Part shown: one piece after another, positions 17,705-28,452 of the stretch
Layout: each line of letters begins with the position of its first letter
How positions within the stretch are numbered: the first letter of the stretch is position 1
DNA from: Aurantiochytrium sp. KH105
Lineage: Eukaryota; Sar; Bigyra; Thraustochytrida; Thraustochytriidae
Assembly (NCBI GenBank): GCA_003116975.1
Contig: BGKB01000002.1
Span: forward strand, 593,047 to 657,046
DNA length: 64,000 bases
Direction of reading: 5' to 3'
Notes under the pieces: generated by a model
Database searches by the model: none
Told to the model about the DNA's origin: nothing
What the model saw: the letters and a program-made list of their open reading frames with translations, nothing else
Position numbers and translations under genes: made by a program

Positions 17705-18339
17705 TGGGCGCTCGTATGCGGCTGGGTTGACCGCGTAGTGTACCTTTGGTCCTGCTCGCTCGCGTCGACTGAGAGAGCTTGGGGCTTTTGAGGGCTTGGC
17801 TTGGCGTTGAGGTTTTACTTGGGCGTCCCGGCCTTGGAGCATGATCAGCTGGGCCTTTTTGCGAGGGGCTCGCCAGTGCTCGCCTCGCAGCCCAGCCTTG
17901 CTAGAGTTACCGAGCAAACACGGCGAGAGGGGGAGCCCACCCGGCAGCCCCTGCCACTCCGTAGCGTTTTCCCTAGTGATTCCTATTGCAACCTATCCGT
18001 TGATCGAGGCTAATCTCGGTGCCTCGTGCAAGAAACGTCAAACGGATAGTGGCGTGGACTTTTTTCTTTTGTTTTTCCTCTTTCCTTCTTTCATTCTTTT
18101 TTCTTTTTCTTTTTCTTTTGTTTTTTCTTTTTTTCCATTTTTCTCTTTTTCGCCAAGGCTCGATATTTCGTGGTGGCTCCCAATTTGCACGCTCGCTCCC
18201 TCCCTCGCTCGCTCGCTCGCTCGCCCGCTCGTTCGTTCCGTCCGCCCCGTCCGCCTGCCTACCTCCCTCGAAGGCGGGATGAAAAAGGAAAGAGAATGAT
18301 TATTTTTTCCTCTTTTTCGACAGTCCCGGTGGAGGCCCT

Positions 18340-18384
18340 GGCAGGCAGACAGGCATGCAGGCAGGCAGGCACGCAGGCAGGCAT
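18340..18384 (+). repeat. GGCA tetranucleotide array
   Basis: Imperfect GGCA/GGCT-type units in the spacer upstream of the rhodanese gene's 3' end. Confidence 0.8.
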
Positions 18385-19401
18385 TCGTTTCTCCACGCAG
18401 CAGCTACCAACCAACGGCGATGACGAACGGTGAACGCTCCTCTCGCAGCAAGCAATGAATCCTGAAGGTTTCCTTTTCCGGGTCCGAGTCAGGCTTTGGA
18501 GAAATGCAAAGTCGCGCAAAAGTGTTCGTGGAGGGAGGATTGCTTGATGCGGATGATTCATTCGTTCGACCATCTCATCATCGCCGCATGACTGTGTGTG
18601 GAACCAAGCGCGTGTGAGGGGCGAGGAGCGAGCTAGCGGCGACTTTGGGAGCGTTGACATTTGAGCGTCCGCTCGAGCACGTTGGGCTCGACGGAAACAG
18701 CAAGGCCCAGAAAGGGGAGGACGAGGATCAACCGTGTTTTCATCTTCTTTCATCGGTCCATTCATTCCATTCATTTCCCTTCTCTTCCTGTTACTAATAA
18801 ATTTATTTATCCGCGCAGCCCCCATCGCTAACACGGCGACCCGACCGAGGACCATCAACGGACAAAGGGCCGAGAGCACGACCGCTCATCCAACACTGTT
18901 GAGCGGGACTGTCTGGGATGCTTGCTTGCTTCCTTGCTCTCGGGAAAAGTGCTGGCCGGCCGCTGCAGGCCCAGGCCGCGTGCTCTGCTAGTGCTGCTGC
19001 AGCCTCCGCACTTATTTCATATAAAAGACAAGCTAAACGCGCTCGTGCTTTCTCTCTCATTTTCTCACACACACACACGCTCACGCACACGCGCACACAC
19101 TCACACATCTGGCCTTTATTCGTTCATTTTCGTGCCGGCACCGATATCCTGTTGCCCGTTGTTTGCATCGAACTGGCTCAGCGTTGGCTTGCTCGTGCTC
19201 CATTCGCGCGCATCGTGAATGAACGAATGAATGAATGAAAAAACGAATGAATGCTGCGCTGCGCTGGGCTGGGTCGCGCAGGCTAAATCGCGCAGCCTTG
19301 CCATTGGACGACTCGGAGAGATGTGCAGCAAGCGGCAGCGGCCAGACGGAGGTGCTGTACAAACAGACGATGACGCATGAAGTCCTCCCAAGCCTTGCTT
19401 C

Positions 19402-19410
19402 GCAGGCAAG

Positions 19411-19450
<40 letters not shown>

Positions 19451-19451
19451 C
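19402..19451 (+). repeat. GGCA tetranucleotide array
   Basis: About twelve near-perfect GGCA units, the same motif as the array 1 kb to the left. Confidence 0.9.
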
Positions 19452-19874
19452 TCCTTCGCCGCACAAGAACTACAATTTTTCTTCTTCTTTTCGGAGCGCG
19501 AGACTTACCGGATCCCCGTGCGCATTCTTGCCAAACCTCGAGGTATCGAGACCCCCGTTTCGGGTCCCAGCTAGCACGTTACGGCGGGCCGCTCCAGGTC
19601 CGGGTCCGAGTTGGAGCCCGAGCCCGAGTCCGTGTCCGCGTCCCGGCCTCACCCCGCTCCCGAACATCGTATACCCACCCGTGCAGGCAACATGCAGCCG
19701 AGCTCACGCGTGAAACCGAGGTTGCACGGGGGCGAGGCAGCCGCCACTTACAATTTAGAAAAAAAGCGAACCAAACAAAGACACGGATAGTCGTTGCGAG
19801 GACTGCTTTCTACTCGGCAGGTCCAGGCCCAGGCTGATCGTCATGACGATCATCTTCACGACGTCAATCGATCG

Positions 19875-19934
19875 ATCGCCATGATGCTGATCGCCATGAT
19901 GCTGATCGCCATGATGCTGATCGCCATGATGCCG
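19875..19934 (+). repeat. 15-bp tandem repeat, four copies
   Basis: The unit ATCGCCATGATGCTG occurs four times head to tail; the last copy differs at its end (CCG for CTG). The unit length is a multiple of three, but the flanks show no protein-like frame. Confidence 0.9.
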
Positions 19935-20773
19935 AGGCGACGGCGGCGGAGGAGTGGAAGAAGGAGCAGACGAGCATGCTCTCTCTCCAAGAAGACAACG
20001 AGACTCCGCGAATGTATTGGTTGGTCGGCAAGGGGCTGTTTGCTTGGTTGATTCTCTTCGGCGCAGAGCCCGTCGCCACGAGCATCCCAGCGCAGCGTCT
20101 GCACAAATTCGCGCACGGAAACGCGCGAGGCCCGTGCGCAGATGCGCTCTCAGCCGCACGATGCGCGCCCGCCTGCCGCGCGCGAAACCGGGGCCGAAAA
20201 GCGCGAAACGCCCACGCCTGCGTGGGTCTCCATTGTGTGGGACGGTCATCGATCGAATCACACAGTTTGTAACTCCCGATAAGGCGTCCGCCTTCCAATT
20301 GGGCTTGCACGAGAGGCGAGGGCTCTGCCTCGGAGGGACTCGCTGCGCGGCTGCGCGGCTGGAACCGTCGGAAGGGAGCGCGAAACGCCTGCGCGGGCCC
20401 ACGCAGGCAGGTCACCTGGGCTGCAACGCAACACAGCGGCACGGTCGGCGGTGCACTGCGCCGCCGTGATTTCGTTTAGGACTTCACATTTCTTTTTTTT
20501 TTCTTCTTTTTCTTTCTCTTTTTTTGGCGCCTTCGAATTTCTTTTCATTTTTGGTAAGGCTCGCAGGGGGGGGGGGCGGGAGGCGCTGCAATGTTGAGAA
20601 TGGGCCCTCGCGCTTCGCTTTGAGGCAAACCTTGCGTAGTCCGTGCTCAGCAAACATTCAGGCATATATCGAAAGGAGGGAGCAAGTAGGCTGTCTCTTT
20701 TCGGTTAGGGACTGCAACGAAGGCGACTGAGAAGTCTGCAAGAAAAGAATGAACATGGTTAGGCCTTGACCTA

Positions 20774-21460
20774 CTACTGCGAAAACCACTCAAGAGCGCT
20801 TCCCTTGTAGTTATAGACGTTGGTAAATCCTAGGCTCGCGGCGGCTGCGGCGGCGTTGCCGGCGCGCACACCCGAGCGGCAAGTAAAGACCAAAGCGCGG
20901 CCATCACCCTCGCGCGAGGGGAGGCGCTCGCCAAATTCGTCCTCGAACTCCTCCGGGTTCATACTGAGCACGTTCACGTCCCCAAGAATGAGTCCGAGCG
21001 GGACATTGACGGCCTCAATGCCCGCATGCGCGACGGCGCCCGTCTGCGCGATCTCTTCCGGCTCCCGAACGTCAATGACGAGCACAGTGTCATCCTCCAT
21101 GCGGCGCTTGAGCTCGTCGATGCTCATGATCTCATACCCGGCGGTAGACCCCGAAAACTTGCGCGTCTGAGGTTGCGTGCGCAAGAGACGCCCGAAGACA
21201 CCCCGGCACGGCATCGGCGCTTCCACGTTGACCTGCGTCGCGGTCGCCGTCGCGGCGGTCCCCGGCGTCGCCCTCGCTCCGGTTTTGCTTTCGAGCGCCG
21301 TGAAGAGCGTCCTCTGCGCCAAGACCCCGGCGGCGGGCGCCACAGTGAGCGGCCCCGCGGCTCGCACCGCCGGCGCCATCAGGCTTCCGCGCGCAGGCGC
21401 GCCCAGCGCCACGCTCGCAAGGATACCCGCTCGTTGCAGCATCTTGCCCGCGCTCACCAT
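20774..21460 (-). CDS. Mitochondrial rhodanese-like sulfurtransferase
   Basis: 228 aa from the ATG at 21458-21460. The N-terminus (about 100 residues) is Ala/Arg/Leu-rich without acids, as in a mitochondrial presequence. A single rhodanese domain follows. It begins YEIMSIDELKRRM, with the conserved VLVIDVREPEEI, a hinge AVNVPLG, and the active-site loop FTCRSGVRAGNAA (Cys194), ending SLGFTNVYNYKGSALEWF. The loop C-R-S-G-x-R is the standard persulfide-carrying type. The substrate is unknown. The frame stays open upstream to 21907 but without homology. Confidence 0.88.
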   Translation of the reverse strand: MVSAGKMLQRAGILASVALGAPARGSLMAPAVRAAGPLTVAPAAGVLAQRTLFTALESKTGARATPGTAATATATQVNVEAPMPCRGVFGRLLRTQPQTRKFSGSTAGYEIMSIDELKRRMEDDTVLVIDVREPEEIAQTGAVAHAGIEAVNVPLGLILGDVNVLSMNPEEFEDEFGERLPSREGDGRALVFTCRSGVRAGNAAAAAASLGFTNVYNYKGSALEWFSQ

Positions 21461-22744
21461 CCACGCCGCCCGCCCGTCGTCCTCCCCGCGCGCGCCGGGA
21501 GGCCCGTGCCGGAGGGTCTGCTGCCGCCCCGCCTGCGCGCCCTCGCCGCTCGCTCCTGCGTGCGCGCGCGTGCGTGTGCGTGCGCGTGCTCGAAGATCGC
21601 CTCGATCTCCTTCTGCAAGCCGCTCTTCCTCGCCTTTTTCCGCGCCCTTTGCCCGGGGGACGCCCGCCGCGAGTCCCGTGCGCTTTCTTTCCTTCTTCAC
21701 GGTGGCTGGGCCTGGCACGCTCCCGCTGGGACGCTCTCGCCGGGCTTGCCCGCCGGGAAATCGCGGAGCGGGTCTCTGGGTCCCGCCTTGCGACCGGCCG
21801 CCAGCAGCAGCCAGCTGGCCGCGATACCGCGACCGGCGGACGGCGAGCGAGCTGCCTGGCATCGTGATCGCGGCGGAAAAGGGTGTGTAGAATTTGGTCG
21901 ACGGCACGATGACGGCCCGCCCGTTCGTCGGTCATGAAGGGGCGGAGAAAAAGAGCAAGCTCGAAGAGCGTTGTTGGCAGATCAACGGCTCAGGAATTGC
22001 TGCAGCCGCAGAGAGCATGCACATTGCACCGGAGAGCGCGGCACTTTACGACGTGGTCGTCGGGACGCAGGAGCCGGAGATTTAGAACAAAGGCTCGGAA
22101 ACAAAGAAAATGCGACGGTCAGCCAACATGCGCGTGGTGTGTGCATCTGTGTGAAAATCACCATGATGACATGCGTAAAAAAGGATGGCCGGGCCGTAGC
22201 CAACGCTGTCGTTTAGAATGCGTCACATCCAGAAAATCTGCCCACTACGACCCCTCCTGGCCTGCATCTATGAGCTGTGTCGGCCGAGCGTAAGAGCAAG
22301 CTGGCTCTGGCTAATGAGAGGGGCCCAACGTCCAATATTTTCTTAGCCACAGCCAGAAAGATTATGTGAAGACAACGTTTGCCTTGGCACGTGCAAACAT
22401 TGGGATACCGCAAGTCTTTCCTCGACATTTGTATAAAGAAAAGAAAGGGGAAAAGGCATACAAGATAAGGGGAAAAGGGAGGAACAGGATTCGAGCAAGA
22501 TTGATTCGTTCTCGTTCGTGTACGTGAGCCTATACAGGATTTGCGAACGTCGGCCGCCTCGAGGCAGAAGAAAACAAGGCCCTTTCACACATATTGTGCG
22601 TCAGGCCTTGCCACTTTGTATGAACCTCCAATCGAGTTCTATTCAAGCATGCGTGGACGTGGGTGATCTCACGTCACGCGAGAAGCAAAACAACAGGAGA
22701 GATAAAGAGAGCGAATCGAATAACTCCACAAGCGCTTAATGTGT
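21461..22744. other. Intergenic spacer, no gene seen
   Basis: Upstream flank of the rhodanese gene and 3' flank of RPS26. The left third is GC-rich and open antisense by composition only. No repeat or RNA gene was recognised. Confidence 0.5.
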
Positions 22745-23549
22745 TTACTTGCGGGCAAAGGGGCGGCGGGGGGGCGGGTCGCGGATCTTGCGCGCCTCGC
22801 GGGCGCGGCCACGCACGACGCGGCGGTGGACGGCGCAGCCGACACAGTACTGCATCTTCAGGTACATCTTCGGGACCTGGTAGTTCTCGTACGCTGTATA
22901 AGGCAAAAGCAAAAAATTAATGGGTAAAGTCAGTCAGTCACTCTGATGCGCGCATGCATATTTGCATGTTTGTTTCATCCATTCATCCATGCAAATATCA
23001 ATGTCTGTCGTGCACTCGTTCGTTCGTTCGTTCGTTCAATTCGCGCGTGTATCTCCCTTTATATGTAGACACTATCCGTGCACCGCAACCGTTCACTCTC
23101 CCCTCCATTCTGTCCTCCGGCATGAAGCCACGAATACAGGAGATGAGCGCAGGGAGAGTAAAGAAGGCTCGAACAAATACATACGCGAAGTCGGAGAACG
23201 TCTTCATCGAGAGAAGGGAGCTACAGCAATGGCAGCACAACACATATTGACGACGAACGAGTCGACCACCACGAGACGAGACGAAATGAGACGAGACGAC
23301 GACATGGCCAGAGATAATGACGATCCCAATGACGAAGATGACGGAGATGAATAAGAAAAGGACGAATCACTTACCAGATGCCTCACGGATATCACGCATG
23401 GAGCTGCTGTCCACCATGTTGCGGACCTGGAACCGCTTGACGGCCTTGTCCTTGGGGGGGCGGCCGCCGCAGCCATCGCAGACGACCGAGACGCCCTGGG
23501 AGCCGCGGCCCTTGCGGTTGCGGCCATGGTTTCTCCGCTTGAGCACCAT
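22745..23549 (-). CDS. RPS26: 40S ribosomal protein S26 (two exons)
   Basis: Exon 1 is 23375-23549 and encodes residues 1-58 plus one base: [16 protein letters not shown], then [21 protein letters not shown] and a [10 protein letters not shown] ending. Exon 2 is 22745-22893 and encodes [36 protein letters not shown] and a [10 protein letters not shown] tail. The 481-nt intron has GTAAGT and an ACAG acceptor and splits one codon after its first base. The joined protein is 107 aa and follows eukaryotic eS26 almost residue for residue. Both zinc-binding C-x2-C pairs are kept. eS26 sits at the mRNA exit channel of the small subunit. The intron lies where the conserved core is split into two halves. 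Confidence 0.95.
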
Positions 23550-24150
23550 CTTGCTCGCTCGCTTGCGCTCGCTCCTCGCTCCGGGTCCTCCGCTGCTCCT
23601 CGCGCGCGCGCCAACCCAACCTGCTTGCGAGACTGCCTCGCCTCGCTCGGCGCCCCTGATTTCTCCCCGTTCTTTTCCCGCCCTGCCGCCACCCACTCCC
23701 CTGCTCCCGCCGCGGGCCCGTTCTCCCTCGGCGTTCTTTCCCCCGCCAGCCCCGCCTCCTGCACCGGACCCGTGCACCGCTCCAGCTGTCACCAAAATAA
23801 CTAGCATCAGGTCTTGTGCGAGCGCAATACCCTAACCCTAGCCAAATGGGGGGACGCGGGAAAGAAGAGGGGAACGGAGGGAACAGCGTTTTGGGGGAAG
23901 AGGGATGCGCGAAGTGGAGGTGTGCGCCAAGGTGTGCGCCACGGCGGGGACGGCTGGGCCCGTGGGGATGGTGTGCGAAAGGTGTGTTCGGGGACGGGGG
24001 TCCCCGTAAAGAACTGCGAAGCTCCGAGGCAAAGAGGAGGCGGTAAAGAGCAAACGCAGGACTCGTCGCGAGGCCCACCGAGCCAACTCTCTCGCGCTCG
24101 TGCGCTCGCGTGCTCCGCTGGAGCGAGGCGCGCAGACAGGACAGGCCCGC
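23550..24150. other. Divergent promoter region between RPS26 and LIG6
   Basis: 601 bp, GC-rich with C-rich pyrimidine stretches near the RPS26 start, a telobox-like site at 23830-23840, and G-rich sequence toward the ligase gene. No gene is contained. Confidence 0.55.
23830..23840 (+). promoter_or_regulatory. Telobox-like motif
   Basis: CCCTAACCCTA, nearly two telomere-type units, stands 281 bp upstream of the RPS26 ATG. In plants and some other eukaryotes the same motif in ribosomal-protein promoters binds Myb/TRB-type factors. Function here is inferred from position. Confidence 0.45.
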
Positions 24151-27100
24151 ATGAACGGCGCGGGAGATGCCCACGTGGTGCCGGGGACGTGGTGCCTCGT
24201 GGACTACTTCAGGTCGCTGGCAGCGGTGCGAGGCGACATCCTGCAGCTTGTCCCGCGCACGGCCGCAGCGCGCGCGGCCTTTGAGGAAACGCGAGCTGCA
24301 CGAACTTTGGGCGCCGACGGTGAGCCGGCGAGACGCAGCAGAGGGAAAGACACAAAGGCCTGGAAAGACGCGGACGACGATGGCGGCGGTCTCGAGGCCC
24401 TGCCCTTCGTGCGCTTTCTATCGCATTTTCACGGTGACCAGTACGTTTTCGGGATCTTTCTCCTCCGGCTCAATTCGCATCGAATGTCACGGGAGCATCA
24501 ATCTTGGTCTTGCTTCAGTCTCCATGACTGCTTCCTTTTTACTGAAATCCCTTTTACTAACGTTGACGCTTTCGCCTTCCCTTCTCTCGTCTTCTCCTCT
24601 TCTCTTTCGCTCAGCTATTCCGGTCTGTCGGACCAATGGAATACAAGCATCGTGCACTGTACAGAGATCACTGCGGACTTGCTCGTCCGCGTCATGGGGG
24701 TAAATCCAAGTCTCGTTCAAGCGCATCCGTTCGATATCGAAGTCGAATTTGATGGCTTTTCCGTAACGTTCATTGATGCCAATCATGCCCCTGGGTCTGC
24801 AATGCTTCTTGTGCGCCGACATGCCGATCAGGAGCTTTTCCTGCATTGCGGAGACATGCGCTACGCACCACGCATGCAAGACTTTCCAGCTCTTCAGAAT
24901 GTGCGCAACAAGCTCGACACGATCTTTCTCGACTCGACGTATGCAAATCCAAAGCATGTATTTCCCACTCAGCAAGAGTCCATCGCCAAAGCTGCCTCCG
25001 AAGCCAAAGCTTTTGTCGAAGCCGATCGAGACGCAAATACCCTGGTTATGGTCTCTGCGTATACCATTGGGAAAGAGCGCATCGTCTTTGGTATTGCAGA
25101 GGCAATTGGAGCGAAAGGCGTCTATGCATCAGAGAGAAAGCGCACTGTCATGAGCTGTCTCAAGCTTCCGCCTGCACGAGCAGACTTGCTAACCGATGAT
25201 CGCACAGCGCAAGTGCACATGTGTCGAATGGGTGCGGCCGGCGACGTGTGGCCGTACTTTCAGCCGAACTTCAACGCGGTGCAGGCCTACATCGATAAGA
25301 TTCGCGTCGAGACGGGCTTTCGATTTGACAGGGTCATTGCTTTTATTCCCACGGGATGGGCGGAATCCTCGAACTGGAACAAACTCAATCGCTCGCGCGT
25401 TAACGACGAAGGGAACTTTGTAGTGAATCTGATTCCCTACTCAGAGCACTCCAATTTTCCGGAGCTCACCGAGTTCGTTGGCTTTCTTAAACCGAGACGA
25501 ATATCGCCGACGGTTTTTTCGAACCCGGAGCACCGCCGCAAAATCGTGCATTTATTTCGTCATCAGATCGACTCTAGCAAGGCCAAACGCAAGTTTTTTG
25601 CCGCTTTTGGCCGGGCCAAGTCAAGCGAAAGCACACCTGATGAAAGAAGCGCGGAAAGTTGTATCAAGGCCCCAAAAGACGACTCTTTATCGGGCAGCGA
25701 CCCTCAGGAATCTCGTCAGCAGACAGACGAGGATGATGAAGAAGTAGTTATTGTCGAAGAATCGACACGACAGCCTCTACCCAGGTCAACGAAAAGAGAG
25801 CAATTTGTTTCGGAAGTGCAGCAACGACACTCCCCAGCATGGAACTGCCCGGCATGTACCTTTCTCAACGCAGATAATGCGAGATCAGCATGTGAAATGT
25901 GCGGAACACTGAATCCTATCACCACCGCGCATGCCGCCAAGAAGCAACGAGAGGGCCAGACGGCTGATCGGAAATCCCGCAAGACGCAGTCGCCGCCTCA
26001 GAAAAAGAAAGCCAAGCCACCAAATACGTCAAAGGGGACGCTCTTCGGCTTCAACTTTGCAGGAAACAAAGGGTCTACGAAAACTTCCACAGTCACTTCG
26101 AACACAGAAGCCAAAGAGGACGACACTTCGATGCATGAAAGTGCAGTCCCATCGCAGGGCAAGGCTACGAAACCGACAAATGTCAAAGTGTCTCCCGACT
26201 CGTCGAGTCGACCACCAGAGACGGATAAAGTAGAACCGTCAGGGGCCTTGGGCAAGGTCGAATCGAGCCTTTCGTCTTCTACTTCCTCGGCAACATTGCG
26301 AAAGTCTGGCGGCCCTGATAGTGATGCGTCAAAGCTGTCGACTCAGTTTGAGGCAAGTGTGCCTGATCTTACCTTGAGCGAGGACTCGTTCACTCCCTCG
26401 GGCCCTCGTCAAGGCTCGATCCCATTTGCTGTCCTCGTGGAAGCGTTACGTCTCACGTCAGAGACGACCAAACGACTCAAGAAGCACACTGTGCTTGTCA
26501 ACGCCTTCCGCTGCGGTCTCTGGGCCTCCCAGGACACGGAAACGCTTGTCAAGATGCTCTCCCTTGCAATGGGGCGCATCGCTAACGAGTATGAGGGAAT
26601 CGAGCTGTCTGTGGGTGGAAGTATCGTCTCGGATGCCGTGCGAAAGGCTACCGGAACAACTTCGGCGGAAATGAGCAAACTCTACAAGGAGACTGGCGAC
26701 CTCGGCGACGTGGCCTTCATGTGCAAGACGAGTCAACGAACCCTCTTTGGACGCAAGCCAACCCCGCTGACAGTGACCACCGTGTTTGACACCCTTCATA
26801 AAATTAGCAAAGAGTCAGGCGCAGGATCGAAAAAGCGACGCACAGACTGGGTCTTGAAGCTTCTCAGACAATGTGTAGGTGAAGAGACCCGTTTTCTCGT
26901 TCGCATGCTCATTCGAAATCTTCGCGTCGGCGCGAGCGAGGCCTCGATTCTCGATGCCTTTGCCGAGGCCTCGCTGCGAGACCGTTCCGAAGAGGTCAGT
27001 GCCGAGGCTCTGGGAAGGTCGCGGACAGCCTTCAACTGCGCGCCTGACATGTCTCGTTTCGTCAGCGGCCTTGTGCGCGGAGGCATCAGAGGTCTTGAGG

Positions 27101-28404
27101 AAGCTTGCACAATGACGCCAGGTATTCCTGTAAGACCCATGCTCGCCAATGTCTGTCATGGCGTTGAAGAGTTCATGGACGCTTTTGAAGGTCGCGGGGC
27201 ATTTACTTGCGAGTACAAGTATGACGGCCAACGCATCCAGGTCCATGCAGATAGCCAAGGGGAGCTACGCATCTACAGTCGGCACTGTCGCGACTGCACG
27301 AGTGGATTTCCTGAAGTCGCGGGCATAATGCGCGACGCTCAAAAGGAGAAGAACGGAAAATCTTTCATCCTTGATGCTGAAGTGGTTGCGGTAGACCGGT
27401 CATCGGATACGCCCAAGATCTTGCCATTTCAAACGCTGAGCACGCGGACCCGCAAAAATGAACAGGGCGTCGAGATAGACGCCAAGGTCTCCGTTTGCGT
27501 GTTTGCTTTTGATCTCATTGCCTACGATGGCGAGCCTCTCCTGCAAGAGACCTTGCGGAAGCGTCGGGCCAAACTCGCGGACGTTTTCGACTCGCTGCCG
27601 GGGCGCTTTGGGCTCGTCAGTTCCCAGGACTTTGACCCCGTTGGGGCCGAGAATCGCGATCGGGAGGTGGAGGCAATGACAACGCTCATGCAACAGGCTT
27701 TGCACGCCAGCTGTGAAGGCTTGATGGCCAAGCTTCTCGATGATCCAGGCGCTACGTACCAACCCAATTACCGCAGTAGTGTTTGGCTCAAGTTGAAGCA
27801 AGACTATATTCTGGACCAGGGCGTAAGTGATCAGCTCGTCGGTGGTGGCCTTGCTGACACTCTTGACCTCGTCCCGATCGGGGCATGGCATGGAAATGGC
27901 CGCAAAGCCAAGTGGTGGTCGCCATTCTTACTTGCCTGCTGGGATCCCGAAGAAGAAGTCTTTCGGGCAGTGTGCAAGGTCATGTCAGGATTCACGGATG
28001 CATTCTACGAGTCGCAAAATGAGTTCTATGCGGGGTCCGGTGTCCCACCGGGCACAAATGTAGAACATGACGATGACGGCGATGAGAAGCACGAAGATGG
28101 AGACGGTGATGGTGTCGAGGCACGCACGCTTATGCAAAAGCCAATTGACTTTGACGCCGAGCACCGTCCAAGCGCATGGTTCCGTGCGTGTCAGGTCTGG
28201 GAAATTCGAGGCGCCGAACTCACGCTTTCCGAGAATGCGACTGCGGCACGTGGCCTTGTCCCCAACGGAAATGGCGACGTGCACCCGCGTGGCCTCTCCG
28301 TGCGCTTTCCCCGCTTTATTCGCGTCCGCGAGGACAAGCGCCCAGAGGATGCAACGACGCCGGCGCAGCTCGTTGACATGTTTTTGAAGCAAACCCGGCG
28401 ATAA
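24151..28404 (+). CDS. LIG6: SNM1/beta-CASP nuclease - RanBP2 zinc finger - ATP-dependent DNA ligase fusion (LIG6 type)
   Basis: 1359 aa after removal of one intron (24441-24614, GTACGT...CAG). Splicing rebuilds the metallo-beta-lactamase motif SHFHGDHYSGLSDQW (residues about 91-105). The nuclease half continues with HAPGSAMLL, FLDSTYANP, VSAYTIGKERI, FIPTGWAESS and PYSEHSNFPEL, the SNM1/Artemis pattern. A RanBP2-type zinc finger (WNCPACTFLNADNARSACEMC) lies at residues 506-525. From about 690 on is a ligase I-type DNA-binding domain, then the nucleotidyltransferase with KYDGQR (Lys965 as adenylation site), FILDAEVVAVD, EGLMAKLL and WLKLKQDY, and an OB domain. Plant LIG6 has the same nuclease-ligase order. 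Likely role: processing and sealing of DNA breaks in the nucleus. Start chosen at the first ATG. Confidence 0.93.
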   Translation: MNGAGDAHVVPGTWCLVDYFRSLAAVRGDILQLVPRTAAARAAFEETRAARTLGADGEPARRSRGKDTKAWKDADDDGGGLEALPFVRFLSHFHGDQYVFGIFLLRLNSHRMSREHQSWSCFSLHDCFLFTEIPFTNVDAFAFPSLVFSSSLSLSYSGLSDQWNTSIVHCTEITADLLVRVMGVNPSLVQAHPFDIEVEFDGFSVTFIDANHAPGSAMLLVRRHADQELFLHCGDMRYAPRMQDFPALQNVRNKLDTIFLDSTYANPKHVFPTQQESIAKAASEAKAFVEADRDANTLVMVSAYTIGKERIVFGIAEAIGAKGVYASERKRTVMSCLKLPPARADLLTDDRTAQVHMCRMGAAGDVWPYFQPNFNAVQAYIDKIRVETGFRFDRVIAFIPTGWAESSNWNKLNRSRVNDEGNFVVNLIPYSEHSNFPELTEFVGFLKPRRISPTVFSNPEHRRKIVHLFRHQIDSSKAKRKFFAAFGRAKSSESTPDERSAESCIKAPKDDSLSGSDPQESRQQTDEDDEEVVIVEESTRQPLPRSTKREQFVSEVQQRHSPAWNCPACTFLNADNARSACEMCGTLNPITTAHAAKKQREGQTADRKSRKTQSPPQKKKAKPPNTSKGTLFGFNFAGNKGSTKTSTVTSNTEAKEDDTSMHESAVPSQGKATKPTNVKVSPDSSSRPPETDKVEPSGALGKVESSLSSSTSSATLRKSGGPDSDASKLSTQFEASVPDLTLSEDSFTPSGPRQGSIPFAVLVEALRLTSETTKRLKKHTVLVNAFRCGLWASQDTETLVKMLSLAMGRIANEYEGIELSVGGSIVSDAVRKATGTTSAEMSKLYKETGDLGDVAFMCKTSQRTLFGRKPTPLTVTTVFDTLHKISKESGAGSKKRRTDWVLKLLRQCVGEETRFLVRMLIRNLRVGASEASILDAFAEASLRDRSEEVSAEALGRSRTAFNCAPDMSRFVSGLVRGGIRGLEEACTMTPGIPVRPMLANVCHGVEEFMDAFEGRGAFTCEYKYDGQRIQVHADSQGELRIYSRHCRDCTSGFPEVAGIMRDAQKEKNGKSFILDAEVVAVDRSSDTPKILPFQTLSTRTRKNEQGVEIDAKVSVCVFAFDLIAYDGEPLLQETLRKRRAKLADVFDSLPGRFGLVSSQDFDPVGAENRDREVEAMTTLMQQALHASCEGLMAKLLDDPGATYQPNYRSSVWLKLKQDYILDQGVSDQLVGGGLADTLDLVPIGAWHGNGRKAKWWSPFLLACWDPEEEVFRAVCKVMSGFTDAFYESQNEFYAGSGVPPGTNVEHDDDGDEKHEDGDGDGVEARTLMQKPIDFDAEHRPSAWFRACQVWEIRGAELTLSENATAARGLVPNGNGDVHPRGLSVRFPRFIRVREDKRPEDATTPAQLVDMFLKQTRR

Positions 28405-28452
28405 CAAAATCAATCGGCCTACTGCAAAAAAAAAGCAAGGTCAGATTATCCA

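Larger units (their letters stand above)
17705..20773. other. Repeat-rich intergenic region, no gene recognised
   Basis: Three kilobases with no frame of convincing protein composition. It contains a T-rich polypyrimidine tract (18055-18160), CTCG units (18204-18231), GGCA arrays (18340-18384 and 19402-19451), an AC-rich stretch (19062-19105), a 15-bp tandem repeat (19875-19934) and another pyrimidine tract (20480-20560). Open frames here translate to Arg-Val or Ala-Gly-Arg-Gln simple repeats. A non-coding RNA cannot be excluded by eye. Confidence 0.5.

Noticed and set aside
19235-19837. Plus-strand frame of 200 codons in the repeat-rich spacer
   Set aside because: Consists of Ala-Gly-Arg-Gln and Arg-Val repeats from microsatellites; no ATG-supported conserved core.
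19875-19934. Possible CRISPR-like array
   Set aside because: The units are contiguous 15-mers with no spacers; this is a simple tandem repeat in a eukaryote.
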